Below are positions 32,204 to 43,460 of a stretch of DNA of 59,074 nucleotides, one piece after another. The stretch's first letter is position 1, and each line of letters opens with the position of its first letter. Under the pieces are notes generated by a model. That model was not told the origin of the DNA. It ran no database searches and saw nothing but the letters and a program-made list of their open reading frames with translations. The DNA is taken from assembly GCA_949128025.1 (NCBI GenBank), contig CASBRD010000153.1, forward strand, positions 1 through 59,074, given 5' to 3'. A program made the position numbers and the translations under genes. Origin of the DNA: Oscillatoriales cyanobacterium PMM_0008. Lineage in GTDB: Bacteria > Cyanobacteriota > Cyanobacteriia > Cyanobacteriales > Aerosakkonemataceae.

Positions 32204-35179
32204 CTAGACAGCAGTGAAATCAGTAGCGGTTATTGTACTAGCTTGAATGCCCGTCAGAGTAGCTATAAGTTGATCGCTATTGGCGATCGCAATTACAGTA
32301 TTGTACAGATTCGCACCAGTACCTTGAGCGATCGCAAGTTGCTCGAAAGTTAAACCACCACCTAATCCCAGGCGATCTTGACCACCTGCAAAGTCAGTAA
32401 TAACATCAGATCCTTCTCCTGCTGCCAAAACGAACAAATCAGCACCGCCACCACCGTTGAGGCTATCGTTCCCAGCACCACCAATCAGGATATCGTCTCC
32501 TCCAAAACCATTAATAATGTTATTTTGTGAGTTACCTGTCAGAGTATCGGCAAACTCAGTACCATCGATCGTACTTACATTGACAGGGACAAATTCGATG
32601 TAATCAACTCGTGCATACTCAGCTTGGTTTGCGACCCCTTGTATTTGGATGGTTGTTCCCTGGTCAATTGATAAACCTGTAGCGATCGTTTTGGTTACCG
32701 CCGTTTGGCTATTAACAGCACCACTCCCCAGATTTTGGTCGAGGGTGCGTCCATCGACCTGGATACCCCCTATTGAGGTTGTCAGTATAGCCTTTCCATC
32801 ATTTTCGTCAAAATAGCGCAGCAGCACATCATAGGTGCCGCTAGCGCCAGTAAAGGTCGTAGTAGCTGTACCGTTAGTGCCTCCAGTTTTAGGAAGACCG
32901 ATTACCTTACTACCTGAACCGACACTATTTGACTCCACCAAGTAGGTTGTCAACTGCATATTCTCCGCTTCCATGCGGATGTTGACTGCCGGTTGAGGCA
33001 CATTGACTTGAAACGTTCCCAGGTTACCGCTTTGGACAAAGTTACTGCTGGTATCTTTGACTTGACCGTTTTGCAGCGCCACAGTGTAACTACCGTTATC
33101 CAACGTATCCCAGGTGCCGCCTGGGGCGTTGATGCTATAAGTAGCAGTACGGGGAGTGCCATTGGTATTGGTGTCCACACTCACCAAAGTTGCTAGCTGG
33201 TTGAAGCCGTTTGGCCCAGTAACGCCCAGGTCATTGCCATCCAAGCTGGATACGTCCACACCTTCGTTGTCACTGTAGGTAACGGTCAAAGTCTGGGTAG
33301 TGCCATTTCCTTGTGTAATGTTGGAAGCAGATAAGCTTGCCGTCGGTGCAGTAACGTCAGCTGGTGATATAGCTAGAGCTGCGCCTGCGGATAGAAATTC
33401 GATGTAATCCACTCGCGCAAACTCACCTTGATTTGCTAGTCCTTGTAATTGGATGGTCGTTCCCTGGTTAATTGATAGACCTGTAGCGATCGTTTTAATG
33501 ACCGCCGTTTGACTGTTAGCCCCCGAACTGCCCAGATTTTGGTTGAAAGTCCATTGCGCTATCTGAGTACCCCCAATTTTAGCCGTCAGCGTTGTTTGTC
33601 CATCGTTCTCGTCAAAGTAGCGAACTACTACGTCATAGATGCCGCTAGCACCGTTAAAGGTCGTGGTAGCAGTGCCGCTTGAACCACCAGATTGAGCTAA
33701 ACTGATTAACTGACCGTTGGAAGCGGCAGTATTTGACTCCACCAGATAAGTTGTCCGCTGCATATTTTCAGCTTCAATGCGGATGTTCCCCAAAGGCGGA
33801 GGTACGTTGACTTGGAATGTTCCTAAATTGCCACTTGGGAAGGCGTTGTTTTGAGTATCTTTGACTTGACCGTTTTGCAGCGCCACACTGTAAGTGCCGT
33901 TGTCCGCTGTATCCCAGCTACCACCAGGGGCGTTGATGCGGTAAAAACCTGTTACATCAGCGCCGCTTTGATTCACGCCTATTAAGTACGCTAATTGGTT
34001 GAAGCTATTTGCACCAGTTACCCGAATATCATTGCCATCTAGGGTAGACAAATTCACACCGTCATCATCCATATAAGTGACGGAGAAAGTGTGAGTGGTG
34101 CCGTCGCCTTCTGTAATGTTTGCGGCTGATAAACTTGCTGTTGAAGATGTTTCGTTAGGGATTAATTCTACGTAATCCACCCGCGCATACTCTGCCTGGT
34201 TTGCTGTACCTTGAATCTCGATCGTTGTTCCCTGATTCAGGGTGAAAGATGTGGCAACAGTTCGCCGCGTCTTAGTTTGGCTATTTGCCGATCCACTGCC
34301 CAGGTTTTGGTTAAGTGTCCACTGATCTACCTGGTTGCCCCCAATCTTGACTTTCAGCTGCGCTTGTCCGTCGTTCTCGTCATAGTAACCCAGGACTACA
34401 TCGTATTTGCCTGACGTGCCGGAAAACTGGAAAGAGGCGGTACCGTTTGGGGTATTGCCGAGACTTATTACCTTTCTGGCTAAAGCGGAACTGTTTCCTG
34501 ACTCGACGCTATAATTCGTCAGCGTCATGTCCTCGGCTTGTATCCGGGTGGTTTTCTTTATATCGGTAAAAGGCAGAAGCGCGTCGTACCAAGCATTAGC
34601 AATCTTGGTATAGCCACCAATGGTAGGGTGAATTTTATCGGCTAAATCGTTCTCGTTTAGCTTACTGTTTATATCGACAAAAGTTACTTTTTTGCCTTGA
34701 GAAACATTGTTATTTACAATCTGGAGAACTTGTGTGTTGAACGCATTAACCTGTGCTAGATCGTCCGCGTATTTAAAAGATGGCGGAATAGAGCCTAGAA
34801 ACAACCGTGCATTAGGTACTTTACTGGTGATTTTGTCAACCAGTGCGTCGAGTCTATCGTCGGCATTGTTAACATCGTAATTCTGTAAAATATCATTGGT
34901 GCCAATCATCAACATAACTGCGTCCGGCTGATACGTGGTTAACCACCCATCCACTGAACTGGAAATTTCATCAATTCTCCACCCCCTATGTCCTTCATGG
35001 TTTCGATCGATGTTGGTGGGGCCACTGGATACGGAACCTACCATATCCGCACTAAAATTATCCGCTCCAAATAAGTTCCACAATTCGGTACGGTAACCCC
35101 CGCTCTCCGTATCACCTACTTGTGAATTCACCACTCCATAGCTGATTGAGTCACCCAGCGGCATAATCTTGAACGACAT
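32204..35179 (-). CDS. SGNH hydrolase / CBM-like / RTX exoprotein (arm B copy)
   Basis: 991-residue product as at 23896-26871, start ATG at 35179. All three binding modules are retained with no repeat-number difference between arms, which independent copies of such repetitive DNA would be expected to accumulate. Confidence 0.87.
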   Translation of the reverse strand: MSFKIMPLGDSISYGVVNSQVGDTESGGYRTELWNLFGADNFSADMVGSVSSGPTNIDRNHEGHRGWRIDEISSSVDGWLTTYQPDAVMLMIGTNDILQNYDVNNADDRLDALVDKITSKVPNARLFLGSIPPSFKYADDLAQVNAFNTQVLQIVNNNVSQGKKVTFVDINSKLNENDLADKIHPTIGGYTKIANAWYDALLPFTDIKKTTRIQAEDMTLTNYSVESGNSSALARKVISLGNTPNGTASFQFSGTSGKYDVVLGYYDENDGQAQLKVKIGGNQVDQWTLNQNLGSGSANSQTKTRRTVATSFTLNQGTTIEIQGTANQAEYARVDYVELIPNETSSTASLSAANITEGDGTTHTFSVTYMDDDGVNLSTLDGNDIRVTGANSFNQLAYLIGVNQSGADVTGFYRINAPGGSWDTADNGTYSVALQNGQVKDTQNNAFPSGNLGTFQVNVPPPLGNIRIEAENMQRTTYLVESNTAASNGQLISLAQSGGSSGTATTTFNGASGIYDVVVRYFDENDGQTTLTAKIGGTQIAQWTFNQNLGSSGANSQTAVIKTIATGLSINQGTTIQLQGLANQGEFARVDYIEFLSAGAALAISPADVTAPTASLSASNITQGNGTTQTLTVTYSDNEGVDVSSLDGNDLGVTGPNGFNQLATLVSVDTNTNGTPRTATYSINAPGGTWDTLDNGSYTVALQNGQVKDTSSNFVQSGNLGTFQVNVPQPAVNIRMEAENMQLTTYLVESNSVGSGSKVIGLPKTGGTNGTATTTFTGASGTYDVLLRYFDENDGKAILTTSIGGIQVDGRTLDQNLGSGAVNSQTAVTKTIATGLSIDQGTTIQIQGVANQAEYARVDYIEFVPVNVSTIDGTEFADTLTGNSQNNIINGFGGDDILIGGAGNDSLNGGGGADLFVLAAGEGSDVITDFAGGQDRLGLGGGLTFEQLAIAQGTGANLYNTVIAIANSDQLIATLTGIQASTITATDFTAV

Positions 35180-35463
35180 ATACATTCCTCCCAAATAATT
35201 GTTGTGGCTACAAAATTGTCACATCAGTATTTACCAGGAAAGTTAGTCCCTGGCTTTATGTACAAATACCCTGGTAAGTCAGTAAATCTGGTGTATTTAC
35301 GTAATTCGTTGATGTATACTTTAATAGATACTTAAGAGATATCGCTATAAGCAATATCCGATCTTTACTAATTCTTTTAAATAGACAGCATTTTGACGCG
35401 AAAATGTAAAGCTTGTATAAAGTAACCCGTAATTATCTATATTGCGATCGCGTCCCAGGTATG

Positions 35464-35508
35464 TTGTTGCGCTTCAGCGCTATCTTAAAGAACGCTGAAG
35501 CGCAACAA
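35464..35508. repeat. TTGTTGCGCTTCAGCG hairpin (arm B)
   Basis: Mirror of 23567-23611. Confidence 0.7.
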
Positions 35509-35526
35509 TATACAAAGGTCATTAAC

Positions 35527-35546
35527 CCCACGGATTCATCCGTGGG
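35527..35546. repeat. CCCACGGAT palindrome (arm B)
   Basis: Mirror of 23529-23548, next to the wecB stop at 35571. Confidence 0.6.
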
Positions 35547-35570
35547 CGACCAAACCAATAATTTCAAAGG

Positions 35571-36698
35571 TCAGTCAGTAATTTTTCTGTGGCAGTAATG
35601 CTCGACAATTTGCAAAATCCTTTCAGCCGCGTGACCGTCGCCAAAGGGATTGACAGCCGTTGCCATTGCGTTGTAGACACTGGGGTTACTGAGTAACTCA
35701 CTTGCGGCGGCGAGAATCTGGGTTGGGTTGGTTCCCACGAGTTTGGCGGTACCAGCTGCTAGAGCTTCCGGTCTTTCCGTAGTTTCCCGTAACACCAGCA
35801 CCGGCTTCCCCAAGCTAGGCGCTTCCTCCTGTAGTCCGCCAGAATCAGTTAACAGCAGGTAAGAGCGCTGAATTGCCCCTACCAGTTCTGCATAATCCAA
35901 AGGTTCGGTCAGAAATACTCTGGGATGGTTGCCCAACATTGCCTGTAGCGGTTCTCGGACTGTAGGATTGCGATGCAGAGGTAACAATAAAGCCGTATCC
36001 GGGAATTTACTTAAAATATGCAGAAATCCTTGGGCAATATCCTTTAATGGTTCGCCCCAATTTTCGCGCCGGTGAACAGTTGCCAGCAGGGTCCGGTACT
36101 TCTGCCAATCTAAATTAGGAATATTACAAGCAGGCTGGCGTTGTGCCATCCTTAACAAGGCATCAATTACAGTATTGCCAGTTTGGTGAATTTCACCCAC
36201 AACACCCGATCGCCGCAGATTTTCCACAGCTAGGGAAGTCGGTGCGAAGTGCAGCTGGGCTACTTGAGAAATCAGACGCCGATTTGCTTCCTCCGGGTAG
36301 GGATTAAACAGGTCATCAGTCCGCAAACCTGCCTCTACGTGACCCACGGGAATCTTTTGGTAAAATGCAGCTAGTGCCGCCGCAAAAGCAGTGCTGGTAT
36401 CTCCCTGCACTAACACCAGAGTTGGCTGCATCTGATGAAATAATGTTTCTAATCCTTGTAAACTCCGACAGATAATATCTGTGAGGGTTTGCTGGGGCTG
36501 CATAATGGCTAAATCCCCATCAGCGCTCAGATCGAACAGTTGCATCACTTGATCTACCATCTCTCGATGCTGACCTGTCAAAATCACTCGCGTCTCAAAA
36601 CAAGAGGAGCCTTTGAAGCGCTGAATCACCGGAGCTAGTTTAATCGCCTCCGGACGGGTTCCCACAATAATACAAACTTTGAAGGGTGGCTGCGGCAT
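35571..36698 (-). CDS. wecB: UDP-GlcNAc 2-epimerase (arm B copy)
   Basis: 375 residues, ATG at 36698. Divergent from the protease at 36787 as in arm A. Confidence 0.93.
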   Translation of the reverse strand: MPQPPFKVCIIVGTRPEAIKLAPVIQRFKGSSCFETRVILTGQHREMVDQVMQLFDLSADGDLAIMQPQQTLTDIICRSLQGLETLFHQMQPTLVLVQGDTSTAFAAALAAFYQKIPVGHVEAGLRTDDLFNPYPEEANRRLISQVAQLHFAPTSLAVENLRRSGVVGEIHQTGNTVIDALLRMAQRQPACNIPNLDWQKYRTLLATVHRRENWGEPLKDIAQGFLHILSKFPDTALLLPLHRNPTVREPLQAMLGNHPRVFLTEPLDYAELVGAIQRSYLLLTDSGGLQEEAPSLGKPVLVLRETTERPEALAAGTAKLVGTNPTQILAAASELLSNPSVYNAMATAVNPFGDGHAAERILQIVEHYCHRKITD

Positions 36699-36786
36699 TG
36701 AAAACGAGTAGATAGCAAATGTGCAAATAGAAGTTCTGCCATCATCCTACAGGCATCCGGCAAGCGATCGGGAAATACACATTGGA

Positions 36787-39678
36787 ATGAACAAAGTCAA
36801 AAAAGGTATCTCATGGTTTTTAGCAGCGTGTCTATTAACGGTGATTCCCCCTGGAATCACTGCTGTACCTCCTACAGCTACCCTTAACGTTGCCGACTAT
36901 ATACCAGCGTTCGTCGATTACACCCTATCTAACGGTTTGAGAGTGGTTTTGGCAAAGGACGATTCAGCGCCGGTAGTAGCGGTAAATATCTGGTATCGCG
37001 TTGGCGCAGCTAATGACCCCCCAAAGCGTTCTGGCTTTGCTCATTTGTTTGAACACATGATGTTTGGCGGGTCAGACAATGTTGGTAAGGGGGAATTTGA
37101 TGCCTATCTTCAAGCAGTGGGTGGACATAGCAATGCCTCTACTAACCCTGATTACACCGACTATTGGCAAGTGTTACCAGGGAATCAGCTACCCTTGGCT
37201 CTGTGGCTGGAGAGCGATCGCATGGCATCTCTGAATATTACCCAAGAGGCATTTGACACCGAACGGCGGGTAGTCATTCAAGAGTTTAACGAACGAGTCT
37301 TGAATCCACCCTACGGTCGCACCAACTACCTTTACGGTCAAGTCCCTTTCCGGGGATATTTACCCTACGAACGTCCTGGGATCGGTAGCATTGAGGATCT
37401 CAAAGCCGCCACATTGGAGGAAGCGAAAGCTTTTCACCGCAAATACTATATTCCCAACAATGCCACCTTGGTAATTGCTGGCGATATCAATTTTGAGCAA
37501 ACCAAAACCCTAGTACAGGCATATTTTGGTGATATCCCCCCTGGTGAACCAGTAGTACCTATCTTGAAGCAATACCCTCTGCCAGATCGGTTTCCCGTCA
37601 CCAAAACCGATCCCAAAACCGGCTGCCAAATTGGTTATCAGGATACAGTCATCGATCCGCTCATCGATCTCCCCCAAGTAAGCTACAGCGTAGTTGTACC
37701 CCCACGAGGCGATCGCGATTTTTATGCCCTCACACTCTTAGCCAATATTTTGAGCGGTGGTGAGAGTAGTCGTTTTGAGCAACAGATTATTCGGCAAGGT
37801 TTGGCATCAAGTGCATCAGCAGAAGTCTCGGAAAATATGGGTGCGTCCTTATTGATAATTTCCGGTACACCTAATACCGATAAATCTCTTAAATCAGTGC
37901 AGTCCCAACTGCAAGAGCAACTTAGAAAGGCGATCGATCAAGGGGTGACGGAAGCAGAATTGGCTCGTGCCAAAAAGATGATCGAAATTGACACAATTAG
38001 CGAATTACGAGGCTCAGCGTTGAATACCACAGATGTGTTTCAACGATTTATTTATCAGTTTGGCTCACCGCAGGCCCTAGTTAAGGATATGGAAAACTTC
38101 AATGCGGTCACCAGCGCTGATATCCAAAGGGTTGCCCAGACTTACCTTTGCCAAAAACCGACAAACATCCTCATCACCCTCAAAAGTGGTCAAGAAGTAT
38201 TGGCAACCTATCCAGGTAAACTTGTCGAACCTATTGATGTGCCTATAGGTATCCAGTCGCTCAAACCCAGCAGCGCTACTCCAGAAGATCTGGCACAACT
38301 GCCAGCAGGGACGGTTAGTCGTACTCAGCCTCCCAAACCTCTTCCAGCTAAAGAAACCAAGCTACCTCCCTATGAAACCTTCAGCTTAAAGAATGGTTTG
38401 AAAGCAATTTTTGTTGAGGATCTCGAAATCCCGAAACTGCAACTATCCTTATTCGTAGCAGGGTCAGATGTAGCGGTTCCAGCCAACAAGCAAGGTTTGC
38501 CACAGTTACTAGCAGAGGTGATTACTCAAGGGACGATCGATGCCTCCAGCACAGAGATTGCCGAACGAGTTGAATCAGTCGGTGGATCGCTGAGTGCAGA
38601 TGCTGGTTTGGAATGGATGACGGTCAGTGCCGATTTCCCTTCTCCAAATTCCGAAGTTGCCTTCGACTCTCTGGCAGATGTAGTACTCAAACCCACATTT
38701 CCGCAGCCAGCGTTTAATGTGGCTAAGTCCCAGATGTTGACTAATCTGATGGAATTAGAAAGCGATCCCTCGTGGTTGGCAAGTCGTCAGTTCAGCCGCA
38801 TTGCTTATCCCAAACATCCTTACGGATTTATCACATCAACCCAAACGTTGAAGAAGCTTACCCGTGACGACTTAATCCAGTTTCACAATACCTTTTTCAA
38901 ACCTAACAATAGTCTGTTGGTAATCGTGGGTGACATCACTCTAGCCCAAGCAAAGGTAGAAACTCAACGAGTGTTTGGCAACTGGCAATCGGGTCAGGTT
39001 CCAAACTTTTTGGTCTATCCTCCCAATCAGATGGGCGATACCTCGGCAATCTACCTGATCGATCGCCCAGAGGCGGAGCAGACTACCATCCTGGTTGGCA
39101 ATCTTAGCTTAGATTCTCGCAATCCCGACAGTTATCCCCTCTTGGTGGCGAATACTGTTTTGGGGGAAGGCCCTTCGGGTCGTTTGTTCAAGAATTTGCG
39201 GGTTGACAAGGGTTATACCTATAGCGCTGTCAGCGAATTGAATGATGGCAGTAATGATGTTGGTACGTTTTTTGTCACAACCGATGTTGGCAAACAATAT
39301 ACAGGCGATGCGCTGCGCGAAATTCTCAAGGAACTGAACACCATCCGCAGCCAGCCAATTCCAGAGAAAGAACTGGCAGCCAGCAAGGGACTGCTTTTGG
39401 GCAGCTTCGATTTGGGACTGGAAACTCCCGCTAATGTAGCGTATGGACTAGCAAGTTATCAACTTATCGGACTTCCCTTGGAGGATTATCGGAACTACCC
39501 CCAAAAGATCGCGCAGGTGTCACAGGAGGATGTGCTAAAAGCAGCCGCTAAGTACATCTCATCAGAACCGATTATCATTGTTGTCGGTGATGCTTCGGTA
39601 GTGAAATCCCAATTAAACAAATTGGGCAAGGTTGTTGTTTTAAGAGCATTTCGCCCTAAAAATACTATACCCAAATAA
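36787..39678 (+). CDS. M16 zinc metalloprotease (arm B copy)
   Basis: 963 residues from ATG at 36787. The zinc motif HLFEH is encoded at 37042-37056 and reads directly on the plus strand. Confidence 0.9.
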   Translation: MNKVKKGISWFLAACLLTVIPPGITAVPPTATLNVADYIPAFVDYTLSNGLRVVLAKDDSAPVVAVNIWYRVGAANDPPKRSGFAHLFEHMMFGGSDNVGKGEFDAYLQAVGGHSNASTNPDYTDYWQVLPGNQLPLALWLESDRMASLNITQEAFDTERRVVIQEFNERVLNPPYGRTNYLYGQVPFRGYLPYERPGIGSIEDLKAATLEEAKAFHRKYYIPNNATLVIAGDINFEQTKTLVQAYFGDIPPGEPVVPILKQYPLPDRFPVTKTDPKTGCQIGYQDTVIDPLIDLPQVSYSVVVPPRGDRDFYALTLLANILSGGESSRFEQQIIRQGLASSASAEVSENMGASLLIISGTPNTDKSLKSVQSQLQEQLRKAIDQGVTEAELARAKKMIEIDTISELRGSALNTTDVFQRFIYQFGSPQALVKDMENFNAVTSADIQRVAQTYLCQKPTNILITLKSGQEVLATYPGKLVEPIDVPIGIQSLKPSSATPEDLAQLPAGTVSRTQPPKPLPAKETKLPPYETFSLKNGLKAIFVEDLEIPKLQLSLFVAGSDVAVPANKQGLPQLLAEVITQGTIDASSTEIAERVESVGGSLSADAGLEWMTVSADFPSPNSEVAFDSLADVVLKPTFPQPAFNVAKSQMLTNLMELESDPSWLASRQFSRIAYPKHPYGFITSTQTLKKLTRDDLIQFHNTFFKPNNSLLVIVGDITLAQAKVETQRVFGNWQSGQVPNFLVYPPNQMGDTSAIYLIDRPEAEQTTILVGNLSLDSRNPDSYPLLVANTVLGEGPSGRLFKNLRVDKGYTYSAVSELNDGSNDVGTFFVTTDVGKQYTGDALREILKELNTIRSQPIPEKELAASKGLLLGSFDLGLETPANVAYGLASYQLIGLPLEDYRNYPQKIAQVSQEDVLKAAAKYISSEPIIIVVGDASVVKSQLNKLGKVVVLRAFRPKNTIPK

Positions 39679-39707
39679 TTTTGGGACTTTTCCCGCTATC
39701 CTTTTGG

Positions 39708-39734
39708 TAATGACTAATGACTAATGACTAATGA
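39708..39734. repeat. Heptamer array (arm B)
   Basis: CTAATGA units, complement of the TCATTAG array at 19341-19367, with the same copy number. Confidence 0.8.
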
Positions 39735-39746
39735 AATTTTCCCATG

Positions 39747-39767
39747 AAAAAACCCGGTGTTACCGGG
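39747..39767 (-). terminator. Small membrane protein terminator (arm B)
   Basis: CCCGGT/ACCGGG stem; the T run appears as AAAAAA at 39747-39752. Confidence 0.85.
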
Positions 39768-39805
39768 CCTTAGAACCGTTCAAAACAACGGCTAGCTATT
39801 GGCCT

Positions 39806-40192
39806 TTAGACAGGGGATTTTAGATTCATATCACAGGTTAAAGGGCAGGCCGCATACACAGAATTATGAAGCGGATTTTCCTCTCCACTCAGCCAATTTA
39901 ACCATTTGACTTCATGAGGATGAACGCCCTTGAGCGAGAGCATGGCAGCGCCAGCCATAACTGCTAGAACATTAGCGCCAATTAAACCACCGGCTACCAG
40001 CAACACGGCACTAACTGGCATTACCGATTGCAGAGCGATCGATAATAGAGAGCCAATCACTACCATCACCATAACTAATGGAAAACCCACTACCAGTAAG
40101 CAGACTGACAGGGTAAATGTCCAGATTAAAAAGCTTTTGATCATCGCAAAGCCATAGGCCGTGACTAAATTCTGGCTTTTTGTTAACGCCAT
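39806..40192 (-). CDS. Small membrane protein, unknown (arm B copy)
   Basis: 128 residues, ATG at 40192, AGGAGGG ribosome site just upstream (seen as CCCTCCT at 40200-40206). Confidence 0.77.
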   Translation of the reverse strand: MALTKSQNLVTAYGFAMIKSFLIWTFTLSVCLLVVGFPLVMVMVVIGSLLSIALQSVMPVSAVLLVAGGLIGANVLAVMAGAAMLSLKGVHPHEVKWLNWLSGEENPLHNSVYAACPLTCDMNLKSPV

Positions 40193-40901
40193 AATTATCC
40201 CTCCTGGGGTTAAAGAAAAAATTGGGTTTAGGTAAAATTCCGTTTATTGTTTCCGGGCTTATCGCTCCGTTGTTCTTAGTAGTATATAAAGTTTCGATTA
40301 AGATGAACAGTATTTTAAATAAACTTAACATTTGACGATATTATTTTATGTTCCAGGAAGACTCGCTCGCTTTTAAGGCTACACCTCTACCTAAAGTAGT
40401 AAGTGTTAATGATAAAATATTTAATAATCTATGCCTTTGGATATATCTCTCCCGATCGCCTAAAAAAACTTAATTGGTTAAGATGCTAGCAAATCCCTTA
40501 ACATTTCTTATAACTTCGGCTGTGCTTCTCATAATTTTGTAGCTACTTTTACAGTAAAGGGAACAAGAGTTGGAATATCAAAGGAAAACTAAGGAAATAG
40601 CTGATTAATTTTCGGCCTGGGCTTACAGATCGAAATGAGCGTCCCAAAAATAAATTGGGGGATTGGGCCTGAAAATACTCTCAGGAGGGATAAGCAGACA
40701 ACCGCAAAAAAACTTAACTACATCAGGCTGTTAAGCGTAAAGCTACTTTACACAAAACTTATTTCCGTGATTTAACCCGATATTTCTATTAAACTGATGA
40801 TGCTCAAAGCCAAATTATGGGAAAACTTAAAAAAGATAGAAGTCTGTCCGCATCTATCGCCAAAAACCGACAATCTCACAGTGTGGTGAAGCACTAGACC
40901 T
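40193..40901. promoter_or_regulatory. Gene-free region before pilT (arm B)
   Basis: Mirror of 18174-18882. Nothing beyond what is described there. Confidence 0.35.
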
Positions 40902-42359
40902 ATGACAGAATCACAGCGCCCACCTATGCCACCTCCGCCCGGTCCCCGTGGTATGCCACCAGGGCCACCACCTGCTGCCAGAAGAACGCCTGGGCCTGAA
41001 ACATCTACGGGAGGAACAACTCAGCGGCCTACGGACGAAACTGTCGCTATGCCTAACACGGCTCGCAATCCCGGTGTACCGCCTACTACTTCTCGGCCTC
41101 CTGGAGCCCCACCAGGCGCAAGGACTCAGGGTGGAGCCCCACCTTTTCCAACAGCAGGATCTGCACCTACAGCACCTCCCCCAGGTTCTATAGCACCTGG
41201 AGGGCCACCGCCACGATCGCAGCCGCCCGCGCCGCCACCAGCAGCACCGGCGACAAGTGTTTCAGGGCGGACACCGGGTAGTAGAGGTCGTTCATCAGGA
41301 CAGCCCACATTAGCGGAAATTGTCAAGAACGCTTTTGACAACGGGATTTCTGACATTCACGCCGGTGTAGGAGAAGCGCCCCGTTTTCGCAAGCGGGGCG
41401 ACATCATCCCTACCGATTACTCCGAAACGGATTACCCCACCTTCATGAGTTGGTTGCAGGAGGTGATGAGCGATGAGGAGATTGAGAAGTTTGAAGAGTC
41501 CCTAGATTTTGACGGGGTGACGCAGTACGAATTCTCGCGGGCCCGGATCAATGTTTTCGGGTCGATGAGAGGCCCCTCGTTGGTAATGCGCTTGATTCCG
41601 AACAATATCTTAACGATGGAGCAGCTGAACTTACCTGCCGTCTTCAAAGATATTTGCCATTACCATAAGGGTTTGATCTTGGTGACCGGACCGACGGGTT
41701 CTGGTAAGTCTACGACGATGGCAGCCATGATTGATTACATCAATAAGAATATGGCGAAGCACATCATTACGATCGAAGACCCGATCGAATTTGTCCATAC
41801 GAGTCGCAAATCTCTGATTAAGCACCGAGAAGTCGGACAGCATACGCGGAAATTTGACAATGCTTTGAAAGCAGCTTTGCGGGAAGATCCAGATTTGATT
41901 CTGGTGGGGGAAATGCGGGATAAAGAAACCGTCAACACCGCTCTCAAAGCCGCGCAAACGGGGCACTTGGTAGCGGGTACGCTGCACACGAATAGTGCTG
42001 TTAAGACGATCGAGCGGATTCTCAACCTATACTCGGCAGAAGAGCAGGAGTCGATGAAAGTAGCGATCGCAGAATCCTTGATCGCAGTAATCGCTCAGGG
42101 TCTGTGCAAAACTACTGATGGTAAGCGTGCAGCTTACCACGATGTTCTGATCAACTCAGATGCCATCAAAGAGTACATTATCCAGGGCAAATACGACGAA
42201 ATTACAGGAGTCATGCTCAAGTCTAAGTTTGACGGGATGCAGACTATGAACCAAGCTCTCTTGGCTCTCTACCAGGAAGGTCGAATTACTGAAGAAGAAG
42301 CTTTGGAAAAATCTCCCACTCCTAACGAAATGGCTCAGTTCCTGCGAGGCCGGGTCTAA
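40902..42359 (+). CDS. pilT: PilT-family retraction ATPase (arm B copy)
   Basis: 485 residues. The Walker A lysine codon is at 41706-41708 and the Walker B-region glutamate codon at 41910-41912. Confidence 0.92.
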   Translation: MTESQRPPMPPPPGPRGMPPGPPPAARRTPGPETSTGGTTQRPTDETVAMPNTARNPGVPPTTSRPPGAPPGARTQGGAPPFPTAGSAPTAPPPGSIAPGGPPPRSQPPAPPPAAPATSVSGRTPGSRGRSSGQPTLAEIVKNAFDNGISDIHAGVGEAPRFRKRGDIIPTDYSETDYPTFMSWLQEVMSDEEIEKFEESLDFDGVTQYEFSRARINVFGSMRGPSLVMRLIPNNILTMEQLNLPAVFKDICHYHKGLILVTGPTGSGKSTTMAAMIDYINKNMAKHIITIEDPIEFVHTSRKSLIKHREVGQHTRKFDNALKAALREDPDLILVGEMRDKETVNTALKAAQTGHLVAGTLHTNSAVKTIERILNLYSAEEQESMKVAIAESLIAVIAQGLCKTTDGKRAAYHDVLINSDAIKEYIIQGKYDEITGVMLKSKFDGMQTMNQALLALYQEGRITEEEALEKSPTPNEMAQFLRGRV

Positions 42360-42374
42360 ATTGTCGTTTGTCTC

Positions 42375-42401
42375 GTTCCCAGGGATATTATACCTGGGAA
42401 C
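42375..42401. repeat. GTTCCCAGG inverted repeat (arm B)
   Basis: Mirror of 16674-16700, 15 bases past the pilT stop. Confidence 0.55.
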
Positions 42402-42447
42402 CCCGTTGTCCTTTGTTTGTTACGAATAACTAATGATCGAGAAATTT

Positions 42448-42500
42448 TAGATTTTAGATTTTAGATTTAAATTAAATCCGCAATCTGCAATCTGCAATCT
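42448..42500. repeat. AT-rich heptamer arrays (arm B)
   Basis: TAGATTT and GCAATCT units, complement of 16575-16627. Confidence 0.75.
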
Positions 42501-42515
42501 TCCCTTTCCTAGTGA

Positions 42516-42599
42516 CCAATGACCAATGACTAATGACCAATGACCAATGACTAATGACTAATGACCAATGACTAATGACCAATGACTAATGACCAATGA
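42516..42599. repeat. 12-unit heptamer array (arm B)
   Basis: CYAATGA units running into the KaiB-like start codon at 42589; same unit order as 16476-16559 in reverse. Confidence 0.88.
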
Positions 42600-43341
42600 C
42601 AAAGGACAACTTTTTAAAGGTATTGCGCTTTTTACACCAGCGGGAGATTTAATCTATTGCATCGATCCAAATAAGCAGAATCGATGGCACCTGAATTTAT
42701 GTACAGGATTACAGGAAATTTTGGGACTATCAGAACCGCCTCATTTCTTAGTACCGTGCTACACGGCGACTATCGACAGGTGGTTAGAGTCTCGATCGGG
42801 ACAAGTGCGAATTTCTGCTGAAGCTTATCCCCCCGTTCTGCGATATCAAACACTTCTGAATGCTGTCTTTGAAACCGACGACCTGGTTTGGCAAACCGCT
42901 CCTTGGCCTGAAGAATTGTGCGATCCAATGGTATTAGCAACTTATCGCGATCAATTTCCTCAGCTGTGGGAAGAACATGACTTAGTGGTGCGGTTTGAAA
43001 ATAGCGTTCTTCATCCGAGTTTCCAGCCAGAACTATTCACGCCGTTGCCGAAGTTGCCAGAAGCTCAAGGATATGTACTGCGTTTGTTTGTTTCTGGGCA
43101 TAATACTTCTACAGAGCGAATTCTCCAAACTTTATATCAACTTTTAGAACAATCTCTCTATGAGCCGTACACATTAAAAGTAATTGATGTTTTTAAGCAT
43201 CCAGAGCAAGCAGAGGCAGATCAAATTTCTGCTACACCCACTCTTGTTAAGGTATGGCCTCGACCTGTACGACGGATTGTGGGTGAGATAGAGAATGTAG
43301 ATAGAATTCTGTGGCTGTTAGTTTCTCCCAATAGTTCATAA
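42589..43341 (+). CDS. KaiB-like domain protein (arm B copy)
   Basis: 250 residues. The KaiB-like domain begins at the Gly161 codon, 43069. Confidence 0.8.
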   Translation: MTNDKGQLFKGIALFTPAGDLIYCIDPNKQNRWHLNLCTGLQEILGLSEPPHFLVPCYTATIDRWLESRSGQVRISAEAYPPVLRYQTLLNAVFETDDLVWQTAPWPEELCDPMVLATYRDQFPQLWEEHDLVVRFENSVLHPSFQPELFTPLPKLPEAQGYVLRLFVSGHNTSTERILQTLYQLLEQSLYEPYTLKVIDVFKHPEQAEADQISATPTLVKVWPRPVRRIVGEIENVDRILWLLVSPNSS

Positions 43342-43460
43342 TGCGATCGCACTTGGCTATGCTTGCATAGCAGAGGTAGAGGAATTTAAAATTTTAGATT
43401 TTAGATTTAAAATTTGTTTCGGCTTTTTCGATGGCTTAAGTAGGTGGGCTTAATTAAACT